Shown here piece by piece: positions 1 to 8,085 of a DNA stretch of 59,890 nt. Source of the DNA: Epilithonimonas hispanica (GTDB taxonomy: Bacteria; Bacteroidota; Bacteroidia; Flavobacteriales; Weeksellaceae). The notes below the pieces were generated by a model. That model did not search any database and was not told where the DNA came from. It saw only the letters and a list, made by a program, of their open reading frames with translations. The DNA lies in the NCBI RefSeq assembly GCF_003385395.1, contig NZ_QNUG01000021.1, positions 1 to 59,890 of the forward strand. The letters run 5' to 3'. Made by a program: the position numbers and the translations under genes. Within the stretch, counting starts at the first letter, position 1. Every line of letters begins with the position of its first letter.

Positions 1-102
1 AGATAATTTTGGTTTAATTGGTTTGAAATAAAAATTTTCTTTGATGGTTAATTTTCTTAATTCCTTTAAAATAAAATCGTAAATTGCATCTAGGTTATTC
101 AT
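1..102 (-). CDS. hypothetical protein, 5' end only (runs off window start)
   Basis: An ATG at 102 on the minus strand opens a frame of 34 codons that has no stop before the window edge. It begins MNNLDAIYDFILKEL and is rich in Lys, Leu and Ile, as expected for real coding sequence in this AT-rich genome. The gene continues outside the window. I do not recognise the family. It is at least 34 residues and its start lies about 350 bases from the end of the GH3 gene. Confidence 0.4.
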   Translation of the reverse strand, partial: MNNLDAIYDFILKELRKLTIKENFYFKPIKPKLS

Positions 103-456
103 AACGTATTAGATTGATAGTCAATACAATATACGAAATTTTCGTATTATGAGTAACCTTTTTTATAATGCACTACGGGTTAAGAAGATATAATAGAATA
201 TATTTTATTTGAAAACCAAAATTGATATTATGTCTCATGATTTTAAGGATGCATATAGATGGAATATGTATGTTGAAATTAAACAGAAATACTAGTTTCT
301 TGCTTATATTTAATTCAATTATTATGATATCTAAGTATTTTTAAATAACTAAAAGTTCTTAGCTATATTGGTAATGATGTATAATTAATCCGGAAAATCA
401 AGATCTTCCGGATTGTTATTTTAAAGTGAAAATTGAAACTTATTATTTAGGACTAT
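103..456. other. intergenic region with one hairpin
   Basis: No convincing gene is seen. A hairpin with arms AATCCGGA (387-394) and TCCGGATT (407-414) lies about 40 bases beyond the stop of the minus-strand GH3 gene. It could terminate that transcript, although the T-run after it is weak on both strands. The rest is AT-rich without clear structure. Confidence 0.4.
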
Positions 457-2718
457 TTATTTCAAAGTAAATTTTACTTTTGTTTTGATGTTATCGGAAG
501 CGTTTCCAATCAAAGCTTCGAAATCTCCAGGCTCAGCAACCCAAGCGTGTTTGTCTGCGTCAAAAAAGCTTAGAGCAGCTTTGTCAACTGTGATGCTGAC
601 TTCTTTTTCTTCACCAGGGTTTAAGAATACTTTTTCAAAACCTTTCAGTTCTTTGGTAGGACGTGGAAGAGAAGACTTCAAATCGGAGATATAAAGTTGA
701 GCGACTTCAGCACCTGCTTTTTTTCCTGTGTTTTTTATAGTGAAAGTAAATGTGATTTTATCATCTTGCGATATGCTCGTTTTATCTGCTTTAGCTTTAC
801 CAAACTCAAAAGTCGTATAACTTAAACCGTGTCCGAAACTGAAAAGCGGTTTGATATGTTTTGTGTCGTGCCAACGGTAACCTACGAAGATACCTTCATT
901 ATAAGTGATGTTGATAGGATTTTTTTGATCTTTCCCTTTTCCGGCTGCTAATTCCTCTTTGTTTCCAGGATATTCTCCTAATTGATGGGCAGAATTATCT
1001 TCCAATTTTACAGGGAAAGTGAAAGGTAATTTACCAGAAGGGTTGGCATCACCTGCTAAAACTGATGCTAAAGAATTACCAGCTTCCGAACCTAGATACC
1101 AAGATTCTACAATAGCAGGAACATCCTTAATCCAAGGCATGGCAACAGCATTTCCTGAAACCAGTACAACAGCTAGATTTTTATTAGCTTTTGCCAAGGC
1201 TGAGATTACGTTATCTTGGTTGTACGGCAATCCATAACTTTTTCTGTCAATCCCTTCTGCATCTTGGTAATCGGCTTTATTGAGTCCTCCAACAAAGATG
1301 ACGAAGTCAGATTTTTTAGCTAATTCTACAGCTTCATTTAGGATAGCATCTGCCGAACGGTCATCTTTTAAGTCCTGACCAGATTTCACACCGTTGTATT
1401 CGCCGCCTGGATCACCTACATAGCCTCTGGCATATTTCACTTCAGCTTGCTTTCCGAAACGAGATTTGATACCGTCGAGAGGTAGCGTTTCATATTTTAC
1501 TTTTAAGGAAGAAGAACCACCGCCGACAGTCATCATTTTGATGGCATTTTCACCGATAACAGCAATAGTTTTAACTTTATTAAGGTTGATCGGTAAAATG
1601 TTGTTTTGATTTTTAAGAAGTACAATGCCTTCTTCGCCTACTTGTTTAGCAACTGCTTTATGATCTTCAGAGGCTACATTCCCGAAAGGCTTGTTCTTGT
1701 TCATGGTGGTTTTGTAAGCCAGATTCAGGATGCGCGTTACTTTGTCATCCAATTCTTTTGTGCCTACTTTTCCGGATTTAATTAAATCCAAATAAGGCTT
1801 AGCCAGATAGTAATTATCATAAGCGTTACTAGTACCGGCAGATAAGCCATTGGTCCAGCTTCCGAACTCCATGTCTAGTCCGTTGTGGATGGCTTGTTCG
1901 GTATTGTTGACTGCGCCCCAATCCGAGACTACAACACCTTTGTAACCCCATTCGCCTTTCAGAATATCATTTAATAGATATTGGTTTTGGCTGGCGTATT
2001 GACCTTTGTACATATCGTATGCACCCATTATGGTCCAAGAGTCACCTTCTGTAACTGCCGCTTTGAATGGTGGAAGATAGAGCTCGTATAAGGCTCTGTC
2101 ATCTACTTTCACATTACTGGTGTGGCGGAATGTTTCCTGGTTGTTCAGTGCATAATGTTTTACAGATGTTGCAACACCATTAGACTGCACCCCTTGTATG
2201 TAAGGAACTACCATTTTGGAAGTCAGGAAAGGATCTTCACCCATGTATTCAAAATTCCTACCGTTGAGTGGGGTTCTGTAGATGTTGACACCAGGCCCTA
2301 AAAGGATATCTTTTTTACGGTAACGCGCTTCTTCTCCCAAAGCTTTTCCGTAGTTCCAGGACATTTTTTTGTTCCAAGTAGCAGATAATGCTGTTAAAGC
2401 CGGGTAGGCGATGATAGAGTCATTGGTCCAGCCGGCTTGATCCCATTCGTCCCATTTTACTTCTGCACGTACACCGTGAGGGCCATCTGTAGTCCAGAAT
2501 TCTGGGATTCCTAATCTTGGAACACCTGCGGAACTGAATTTGGATTGGGCGTGGAGCATTGCCACTTTTTCCTCCAGAGTCATACGGGAGAGGGCATCTT
2601 TCACTCTTTCTGCTACAGGTTTGGTATCATCCAGATAGATAGGTGTAGATTTGGTTTGAGCTGTAGAAGCGGTATATGAGAGCGTTAGAATACTAAGAAA
2701 AACGATTTTCTTTAACAT
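457..2718 (-). CDS. bglX: secreted beta-glucosidase, glycoside hydrolase family 3
   Basis: A 753-residue GH3 enzyme that hydrolyses terminal beta-linked glucose from oligosaccharides, probably in the periplasm. Residues 1-21 form a signal peptide ending STAQ. The N-terminal barrel carries GRNFEYMGEDP (about 150-160), the KHY motif (near 187) and VVSDWG (near 265), which holds the catalytic nucleophile Asp. A second alpha/beta domain follows, then a C-terminal fibronectin III-like domain (VAQLYISD, PTKELKGFEKV). Length is normal for the family. A CAAATATA stretch at 2742-2749 reads on the minus strand as TATATTTG, a Bacteroidota -7 box, close to the start. It is divergent from the DKNYY gene. 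The substrate linkage cannot be read from sequence, so the symbol is by family resemblance only. Confidence 0.9.
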   Translation of the reverse strand: MLKKIVFLSILTLSYTASTAQTKSTPIYLDDTKPVAERVKDALSRMTLEEKVAMLHAQSKFSSAGVPRLGIPEFWTTDGPHGVRAEVKWDEWDQAGWTNDSIIAYPALTALSATWNKKMSWNYGKALGEEARYRKKDILLGPGVNIYRTPLNGRNFEYMGEDPFLTSKMVVPYIQGVQSNGVATSVKHYALNNQETFRHTSNVKVDDRALYELYLPPFKAAVTEGDSWTIMGAYDMYKGQYASQNQYLLNDILKGEWGYKGVVVSDWGAVNNTEQAIHNGLDMEFGSWTNGLSAGTSNAYDNYYLAKPYLDLIKSGKVGTKELDDKVTRILNLAYKTTMNKNKPFGNVASEDHKAVAKQVGEEGIVLLKNQNNILPINLNKVKTIAVIGENAIKMMTVGGGSSSLKVKYETLPLDGIKSRFGKQAEVKYARGYVGDPGGEYNGVKSGQDLKDDRSADAILNEAVELAKKSDFVIFVGGLNKADYQDAEGIDRKSYGLPYNQDNVISALAKANKNLAVVLVSGNAVAMPWIKDVPAIVESWYLGSEAGNSLASVLAGDANPSGKLPFTFPVKLEDNSAHQLGEYPGNKEELAAGKGKDQKNPINITYNEGIFVGYRWHDTKHIKPLFSFGHGLSYTTFEFGKAKADKTSISQDDKITFTFTIKNTGKKAGAEVAQLYISDLKSSLPRPTKELKGFEKVFLNPGEEKEVSITVDKAALSFFDADKHAWVAEPGDFEALIGNASDNIKTKVKFTLK

Positions 2719-2934
2719 AAAATTTATTTAGTGGTTCTTCACAAATATAATAAAAACTTCATTATCTCATAATGAGAAAATACAAGTTATTGATTCATAT
2801 CCTATTAATATAGCTTGAAGCTATGAAAATGAATGGCTTAGCCGAGTTTAATATTAATGGTAGTCTGTTTTTTTAATGATTATGGTATTTTGTTTTTCAT
2901 TAAATTTGAGAATCAACCACTATAAAAACTATTA

Positions 2935-3996
2935 ATGTTCTATCGATTTCGATTTCTCATTGCCGGCTTACTAATTTTGGTTTTTGCCTCTTGTTTTGGT
3001 CTCCTATATGTTTCTTTATCAGACAAAGCTCAGCCTATTACTTACAATACGCCTAAGAATGACCTTAATGGTGTTTATTGCATTTATGAAGGGAAAGTTT
3101 ATGCCATGATACCGAGTAATGGTTATTATGAAGTGATGGGTGCGGATGCTAAGACCTTTAAGACTTTTACTGATCATTTTCAGGATGCCCATATTGGTTG
3201 GGATGCTAATCATGTTTATGCTGGGAATATCATTCTTGAAGGGCTAGATCCCAATAAAATAAAAGCGTTGTCTAATAACTACTATACAGATGGCACTATT
3301 ACTTATTTCTGTGCCAGACACTCAGAGCGTAATCAGGAACTAGGCACTCTGACAGAGGTAATGCAATTGGTAGGGCATAGTATAGGTATTGCCGAGAAAC
3401 CCCAGACCTATTGGTACCCATTCATAGAACTTCCCAAGAATCAACTTTATACATCTAAAAGAGGATTTGATATTGTGGGTCATACTCAACATGCTTTTTT
3501 CAGGGGATTGGTCATGCCAAAAGCAGATCCTAAGTCTATCCGCCCGCTTAGCATCCGTTATATGGATAGAGATATGCGAGAGAGTACTAGTTACTTTACT
3601 GATGGTAAGCACGTGTATTACCAAAACCTGTTGCTGCCTGTTGCTTATAATGCCAGTTTGTTTCAGGTGGGGATAGAAGGTGATGTACCATCCAGAACTG
3701 CTTATCTCATCGATGATCTGCACGGAATGGTTTATGCTGATGGACATGGTTTTGACGAGTCTGCTGCGCCTTACAAAATGCTGAGTGCTAATCTGAAACA
3801 TGCCAGTCAAGCATTGTTCAGCAGTAGAAAAGGTATCTATTTCTATGACCCTGAATCTGAAAAGGTGAAACGTGCTGGCGATAATCCGTTTGTGGATAAC
3901 CAGTTTAAGCTATTAGCACCGGATGTTTTTGTGAGTGGTGATAAGTTATTTCCTAAAGGCTTCAGAACATTGGGGCAGAAAAACAGGGTTGGGTAG
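2935..3996 (+). CDS. DKNYY-repeat membrane protein, N-terminal part of a frame-broken gene
   Basis: The 353-residue frame starts with one membrane anchor (about residues 5-27, LLILVFASCFGLLYVS). A repetitive extracytoplasmic region follows with units such as NGVYCIYEGKVYAMI and YFTDGKHVYYQN, typical of the DKNYY family found in many Gram-negative bacteria. The function of that family is unknown. The frame closes at 3996 after GQKNRVG, but the same protein clearly continues one frame over (next entry). One base is therefore inserted, or two are missing, somewhere in the overlap 3935-3996. TAAATTTG at 2901-2908 matches the -7 consensus. It could be a sequencing indel or a true pseudogene. Confidence 0.7.
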   Translation: MFYRFRFLIAGLLILVFASCFGLLYVSLSDKAQPITYNTPKNDLNGVYCIYEGKVYAMIPSNGYYEVMGADAKTFKTFTDHFQDAHIGWDANHVYAGNIILEGLDPNKIKALSNNYYTDGTITYFCARHSERNQELGTLTEVMQLVGHSIGIAEKPQTYWYPFIELPKNQLYTSKRGFDIVGHTQHAFFRGLVMPKADPKSIRPLSIRYMDRDMRESTSYFTDGKHVYYQNLLLPVAYNASLFQVGIEGDVPSRTAYLIDDLHGMVYADGHGFDESAAPYKMLSANLKHASQALFSSRKGIYFYDPESEKVKRAGDNPFVDNQFKLLAPDVFVSGDKLFPKGFRTLGQKNRVG

Positions 3997-4681
3997 CCGA
4001 TCTACCCATCTGATGGTGTTGGAAGATGTTTCTGCAATCGGTTTGAAAAAGTTGGATAACGGTGGAAATCCTTACACTAATCTCTGGCAGACAGCGAATC
4101 GCTATTTTTATTTTGATCGCTTTGGTAGTTCCAATCTGATGTCGTCTGGAGTGTATGAAATCAAGGATTGGGCTACAGCCAGAGAGATGCTGATGAGCAC
4201 CGAATTTTATCATGATGATATCCAGAAGCTGAGTCGCTCGGGAGCATTGATAGTGCCAGAAAGTGATAGTGTTGTAGCTTCTAGTGTTTCTTATGATAGC
4301 GATTGGTATCTGCCTTATCTGTTGATTTTGGGCGGTGCAGGAGTTGCTTTTTTGGTAAGTTACTTATTACGTAACAAAAAAATAGCTCCATTTCTTATAG
4401 AAGACGGTTATTTGATTTTCAATAGTCTTAACTTTAAAAAATATAGGATTAAGGATATTGAGAAAGTGATGTTTTCTGTTGTTAAATCCAATTACCGAAC
4501 GACCAGTGGTTATGTAGGTAAAATGCAAATTGTGCTAAAAAATGGTACAAAGAGTATGCGTCTTCGTTTCTCTACCAGATTGACTTTGCAGTCAGAGTCT
4601 GAATCTACGGTTACAGCTTATATAGAGGAATTGCAAGATCAGTTGGAGAAAGAAGGGGTGAAGACGGCGTTGGTGAGGTAG
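3935..4681 (+). CDS. DKNYY-repeat membrane protein, C-terminal part of the same broken gene
   Basis: The first codon here is GTG and the first 20 or so residues overlap the upstream frame, so this is probably the continuation of the preceding gene and not an independent start. It holds more DKNYY-type sequence (NRYFYFDRFGSSNL), then one membrane segment (about residues 122-143, YLPYLLILGGAGVAFLVSYL). A basic cytoplasmic tail with a PH-like look follows (KKIAPFLIEDGYLIFN). The joined product would be about 575 residues, anchored at both ends. Its role is unknown. Which base is wrong cannot be decided; the G and A runs near 3972-3990 are the obvious suspects. Confidence 0.65.
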   Translation: MVISYFLKASEHWGRKTGLGSRSTHLMVLEDVSAIGLKKLDNGGNPYTNLWQTANRYFYFDRFGSSNLMSSGVYEIKDWATAREMLMSTEFYHDDIQKLSRSGALIVPESDSVVASSVSYDSDWYLPYLLILGGAGVAFLVSYLLRNKKIAPFLIEDGYLIFNSLNFKKYRIKDIEKVMFSVVKSNYRTTSGYVGKMQIVLKNGTKSMRLRFSTRLTLQSESESTVTAYIEELQDQLEKEGVKTALVR

Positions 4682-4942
4682 ATGTATGTTGTTTGATGTA
4701 TGGCGGTGGTTTGGATTGTGAATTAGATATTATCTGTTGTATTTGTTTGATGAAATGGTAATGATTTTGGTTGATTTTAATATTGTTTTGAATTTAATGA
4801 TTTATTTTGATATCTTTATTAAAAAATAATACCTAATGAAAACAGATCTGTTTTTTGAGATTCTAAATATATCTTATCATCCATTATTCTGTTGAGTTAT
4901 GTCAATGTTTTTTACTTTTTGTATAATCAATCCAACTGAATT

Positions 4943-5215
4943 ATGATACATGAACACAATGGGATTGCGATCTCACTTTATTCTCTTAAGGCTCTGCGAA
5001 TGGAACTTTCTGGTGAAGGTGGTTTTTTGATTTTTGAGTTTGATAATGCACTGGTTCGTTTAGAAAATGATGAGACGGGGAAATGGGTGGAGCGGTCTTA
5101 TCGTAATGAGCCCTTGAGCCAGTTTTATGATGATGTTCTGGACTTGCAAGAGAGTTTTGATGCCTGGATTGGAGTATGGAATAATTTTGTGACGCAGGTA
5201 AGCACCTCTGAATAG
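4943..5215 (+). CDS. small hypothetical protein, paralogue family member A1
   Basis: A 90-residue protein of unknown function and the first of four related small proteins in this window. Shared features are an N-terminal G-[IL]-A-x-x-L-x-x-[IL]-K-A-[IL] motif, then GG-[FVY]-L-[IL]-FEF-x-N, a central N-[EA]-[PS]-x-[ST]-Q-x-[FY]-D-[DN] motif, and a C-terminal pair of tryptophans (WIGVWNNF). No signal peptide or membrane segment is visible. Its closest relative here is the protein at 7750-8055. It is followed 121 bases later by a second family member, the same order as the pair at 7750-8406. Domain family not recognised. Confidence 0.7.
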   Translation: MIHEHNGIAISLYSLKALRMELSGEGGFLIFEFDNALVRLENDETGKWVERSYRNEPLSQFYDDVLDLQESFDAWIGVWNNFVTQVSTSE

Positions 5216-5336
5216 TGCAGTGACTGGAAGTTTGTGATCTAGGTTTTTGAGAATGGTTTACAGGCTTTAACGCTTATGAAGTGCTTGTTTGCATAAGGTA
5301 GTATTGTTATTAATCTTTATAATCCTTTATTTAATT

Positions 5337-5642
5337 ATGATTTATCAACATGGTGGTATTGCGCTCAATCTTTTCAGACTGAAAGCAATTAAGAAGCAAG
5401 TAACAGGGAGAGACGGTTATCTTATTTTTGAGTTTCATAATATGGTACGTGTTTCGGAAACGAGTCATAACAGCAATGTTTGGGAGGAGAATTCTTATGA
5501 AAATGCGCCAGTTAGCCAATATTATGATAATCTTGCGGATCTGGAGTTGTATTATGAGGAATGGGTTAACACGTGGAGCTTGTGGACAGAATTTGTGGTG
5601 AATCTTGAAATGCCTATCGATTTTGAACCTAATAGCTTGTGA
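5337..5642 (+). CDS. small hypothetical protein, paralogue family member B1
   Basis: A 101-residue protein beginning MIYQHGGIALNLF. A longer frame exists from a TTG at 5289, but the ATG at 5337 aligns exactly with the starts of its three paralogues, so I chose it. It shares the family's YLIFEFHN, NAPVSQYYDN and EWVNTW motifs. It is closest to the protein at 8086-8406, with a conserved middle segment (ETS-N-S-VWE) that the A-type proteins lack. Function unknown. The A1-B1 arrangement repeats downstream as A2-B2, which suggests the two proteins are inherited and perhaps work as a pair. Confidence 0.7.
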   Translation: MIYQHGGIALNLFRLKAIKKQVTGRDGYLIFEFHNMVRVSETSHNSNVWEENSYENAPVSQYYDNLADLELYYEEWVNTWSLWTEFVVNLEMPIDFEPNSL

Positions 5643-5763
5643 AATCCTATTTTTATATGGTGCTGAGTAGGACATATTATGGAGATACTTAGTGATTAAA
5701 ATTGGTAATGCTATGGCTGTATTTGTGGCATAGCGATGTGATGACTGCCCTCTATTAACCATA

Positions 5764-5790
5764 AAAAACACCCTTATCTTGAGGGTGTTT
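5764..5790 (-). terminator. intrinsic terminator of the DUF6266 gene
   Basis: The arms AAACACCC and GGGTGTTT enclose a short loop and are followed on the minus strand by a T-run (the A-run at 5762-5768). It lies 22 bases beyond the stop of the minus-strand gene ending at 5812. Confidence 0.7.
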
Positions 5791-5811
5791 CTTGTTTTTG
5801 AATGGGTTTTT

Positions 5812-6456
5812 CTAGAGCAGTGTTACAGATCCTACATAGACAGAATTGGATACCTGTGTAAGAAGATTGTCGCAAAAGGCAATGTAAACGTGTACTTCTT
5901 TTCCAGATGCATTGGGAGGAAGGGTGAGCGTGGTTTCTGTTTCGGATCTTTTGATCTGAGTCTGGAAGAAAATAGTATTGGCTTCCCCTTCTATGGCGCA
6001 AAGGATCTGTGCGAGGTCTGACTCTCTGTCTAAGTTGCCAGCAGAATTGTTGTACCACTCCAGTGAGAGTTGCTGAGCTACCGGAGATGCAATGGCTGTG
6101 GGGATGGGTTCTAAAAGATTGCCTTTTGCAAACTGAATCTCGTTGTAACTGATGTTGATCTGGTTTTGCAGATAATCTAGTTTGAAGGCTAAGAGGAGGT
6201 TTGCCATGGCTTGGTTGAATTGGGAAGTCATCCCGAAATGATGCCCAAAGAACTGCGATGCGAATGCTTTGTAGGCGCCCATAAATGTGTAGGTGTCTTT
6301 CATTCTTTTTTTGACCAGATCTTGTTTTAAAGAACTTTGTTTGCCACTCTTTTTTGGACGGATTTTGAGTACTTCGATACCGTTAACATTCGCTACTACA
6401 AGTCTGCCAGTGCGTCCTCTGGAACCACTAAGCAATGAGTCGTCTAATTTTGACAT
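5812..6456 (-). CDS. DUF6266 family protein
   Basis: A 214-residue protein. The frame is open upstream to 6558, but the ATG at 6456 gives MSKLDDSLLSGSRGRTGRLVVANVNG, the normal start for this family; the extra upstream residues look non-coding. DUF6266 proteins are found almost only in Bacteroidota and have no assigned function. The N-terminal GSRGRTGRLVV...IRPKKS segment resembles the usual G-x-x-G-x-VV...R family signature, and the C-terminal half looks like a beta-sandwich (EVHVYIAFCDNLLTQVSNSVYVGSVTLL). It sits in accessory DNA between the two small-paralogue cassettes and has its own terminator. Confidence 0.75.
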   Translation of the reverse strand: MSKLDDSLLSGSRGRTGRLVVANVNGIEVLKIRPKKSGKQSSLKQDLVKKRMKDTYTFMGAYKAFASQFFGHHFGMTSQFNQAMANLLLAFKLDYLQNQINISYNEIQFAKGNLLEPIPTAIASPVAQQLSLEWYNNSAGNLDRESDLAQILCAIEGEANTIFFQTQIKRSETETTLTLPPNASGKEVHVYIAFCDNLLTQVSNSVYVGSVTLL

Positions 6457-6574
6457 AATAAATAATTTTATTTGTTTGTGATGTAAAGGTATATCGCAGA
6501 AAGGAGGGTTTGGGAGGTGTTGCCGAAAAGTGCATTGATTTGCCGAATTTTGCTGCATTTTGCCGATTGTGTAG

Positions 6575-6638
6575 TATTTCTGTACCTATTCCGTACCTTT
6601 TCTATACCTTTTCTGTACCTATTCTGTACCTTTTCTGG
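6575..6638. repeat. short tandem array of TACCTTTTCTG-like units
   Basis: About five imperfect 10-12 base units alternate between TACCTATTC and TACCTTTTCT types just upstream of the minus-strand DUF6266 gene. They are followed by three GGAGTTTG copies (6638-6668). No gene overlaps convincingly. Confidence 0.55.
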
Positions 6639-6697
6639 GGAGTTTGTTCGGAGTTTGTGGGGAGTTTGGATACCTTTTGATGGGGCAGTTGGTTTTG

Positions 6698-6857
6698 TTT
6701 TAGGAAGGGTTCTCGATAGATTTTCTCCACTGCGTTGCGAAAACACTCGAACTGACGAGAGGTTTGTTTCATGTGCTTGTAAAGTTTTAGGAAGGGTTCT
6801 CGATAGATTTTCTCCACTGCGTTGCGAAAACACTCGAATTGACGAGAGGTTTGTTTC
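6698..6857 (+). repeat. 73-bp direct repeat, two copies
   Basis: The copies are 6698-6770 and 6785-6857, spaced 87 bases start to start. They differ by one base (ACTGACG versus ATTGACG). Both start TTTTAGGAAGGG and end GAGGTTTGTTTC. They do not fall in a recognisable gene. Confidence 0.85.
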
Positions 6858-6938
6858 TTAAGTTTGTAAATTAGGTATTTATACGTAATTTTTATTGATG
6901 GATTCTGTTTAACTTGCTTTACTTTTAAACACTGCTAT

Positions 6939-7238
6939 ATGGAAATTAATTTTTTAAATTCTCAAGATTTTGTGAGAAAACTAATTGAGTACCTAGAAAA
7001 CATGATGAATGATGCTGAAAATTTTTTAAAATTTTTGCTTGATGAAAGTCAGATTATGTTTTTGGATGATGTGTGTCAAATGCTGCGTGTCTCTGTAAGG
7101 AGCATGAGCAATTATCGAAAAAAGGGCCTAATCAATGGGATCCAGCTGAATGGTAATGTGATTTTTATCAAGCCACTGCTGATGTTGGATCTTCTGAAAC
7201 AGTATTATGTTCAGAATTATGGACCTTACAAGGGATGA
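6939..7238 (+). CDS. helix-turn-helix (MerR/excisionase-like) protein
   Basis: A 99-residue protein. Its C-terminal half has the layout of the small helix-turn-helix proteins common on Bacteroidota mobile DNA: QIMFLDDVCQMLRVS (first helices), SVRSMSNYRKKGLI (recognition helix and turn) and NGNVIFIKPLLMLDLLKQY (wing and last helix). Such proteins act as DNA-binding regulators or excision factors. The N-terminal 30 residues are probably helical. It stands alone between the DUF6266 gene and the second paralogue cassette, with no integrase seen nearby. Its target is unknown. Confidence 0.7.
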   Translation: MEINFLNSQDFVRKLIEYLENMMNDAENFLKFLLDESQIMFLDDVCQMLRVSVRSMSNYRKKGLINGIQLNGNVIFIKPLLMLDLLKQYYVQNYGPYKG

Positions 7239-7294
7239 GTGTTTTGGTTGAATTTTTTGGAAAAGTCTTTCTGTGGAGAGGCTTTTTTTTAGTT

Positions 7295-7370
7295 ATGTAA
7301 TTTTTAGTTATTTAGTTATTTAGTTACTTAGTTATTTAGTTGTTTAGTTATTTAGTTGTTTGGTTTTTAG
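7295..7370. repeat. TTATTTAG-type simple tandem repeat
   Basis: Eight- to nine-base units of TTATTTAG, with variants TTACTTAG and TTGTTTAG, repeat about seven times between the HTH gene and the second paralogue cassette. Confidence 0.8.
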
Positions 7371-7452
7371 ATTTTTATGGGGGAATTTGTATATTTGAAT
7401 TACTGGGTATGTAGGTGTTAAGAAAAAAACTATTTTAAAATAGTTGTGAAAA

Positions 7453-7625
7453 TCTAAGAACCTGTTTAAAAATTAATTAAAATCACATAGTCAGATAGAA
7501 AATTATAATTTTAAGTGCGGGAAAGTAAAAATAGAAGTATACTATTTTCTTCTTTATTTTCAGAAGAACTATGTGTCTATGTGGTTTTAAAGTTATGTAT
7601 AATATCAATTTAAATAGGTTTTAGA
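7453..7625. repeat. MITE-like imperfect palindromic element
   Basis: The ends are inverted copies of each other. The left end reads AACCTGTTTAAA (7459-7470) and the right end TTTAAATAGGTT (7609-7620), and the match extends outward to TCTAA on both sides with a one-base indel. Inner inverted segments CACATAG and CTATGTG add to the symmetry. It is about 170 bases without a coding frame, consistent with a non-autonomous mobile element or large hairpin. No clear target-site duplication is seen. Confidence 0.5.
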
Positions 7626-7749
7626 TGTATTGGTAATAGATTTTTGTTAAAGATTACAAACTTGTCGATAGATGTTTGGTTTAATTCGGACTATTGGAGG
7701 TGAGTTATGTGTACTAAAATGGATAAAGGTTTATATAAAATAATTAGTT

Positions 7750-8055
7750 ATGATCGCATCTTATAAAGGATTAGCCGTTTCGTTGTCTTCTTTGAAGGCT
7801 ATAAAAAGTGAAATATCTGGAGAGGGAGGTTTTCTGCTTTTTGAATTTAATAATGTTTTGATAGAATTGGATGATCCAGATAACCGGCAAGAAGATATAG
7901 ATTTTTTGTCTTTCCGGAATGAACCAGTGACACAGTATTTTGATGATGTTTTGGATCTAAAGGAAAGTTTTTCTTGGTGGGTAAAGGCGTGGAATAGTTA
8001 TGAATTGAAAGATGAGGATTCTAATGATACGTTTTATGATGGTTTGGGCAGTTGA
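7750..8055 (+). CDS. small hypothetical protein, paralogue family member A2
   Basis: A 101-residue protein of unknown function and the closest relative in the window of the protein at 4943-5215. Matching blocks are SLKAI, SGEGGFL, NEPVTQYFDDVLDL and a WWVKAW ending. The C-terminal tail is longer and acidic (KDEDSNDTFYDG). It begins at an ATG that lines up with its paralogues. It is followed 30 bases later by a B-type member and is probably co-transcribed with it. This pair lies directly upstream of the restriction-modification locus. Confidence 0.7.
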   Translation: MIASYKGLAVSLSSLKAIKSEISGEGGFLLFEFNNVLIELDDPDNRQEDIDFLSFRNEPVTQYFDDVLDLKESFSWWVKAWNSYELKDEDSNDTFYDGLGS

Positions 8056-8085
8056 TTAGTTAGTATTTAATTTAAAAAAAATGTT

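Larger units (their letters stand above)
7239..7749. other. intergenic region with a tandem repeat and an imperfect palindromic element
   Basis: No gene is seen in these 511 bases. They hold a simple tandem repeat (7295-7370) and an imperfect inverted-repeat element (7453-7625), each listed separately. The remainder is AT-rich sequence leading into the A2 gene. Confidence 0.6.

Noticed and set aside
485-1237. Plus-strand frames opposite the GH3 gene
   Set aside because: They are antisense shadows of a long, well-conserved gene and show no family features.
6468-6861. Open frames on both strands over the 73-bp repeat
   Set aside because: The translations are just the repeat read twice (SQRSGENLSRTLPKT) without start context or homology.
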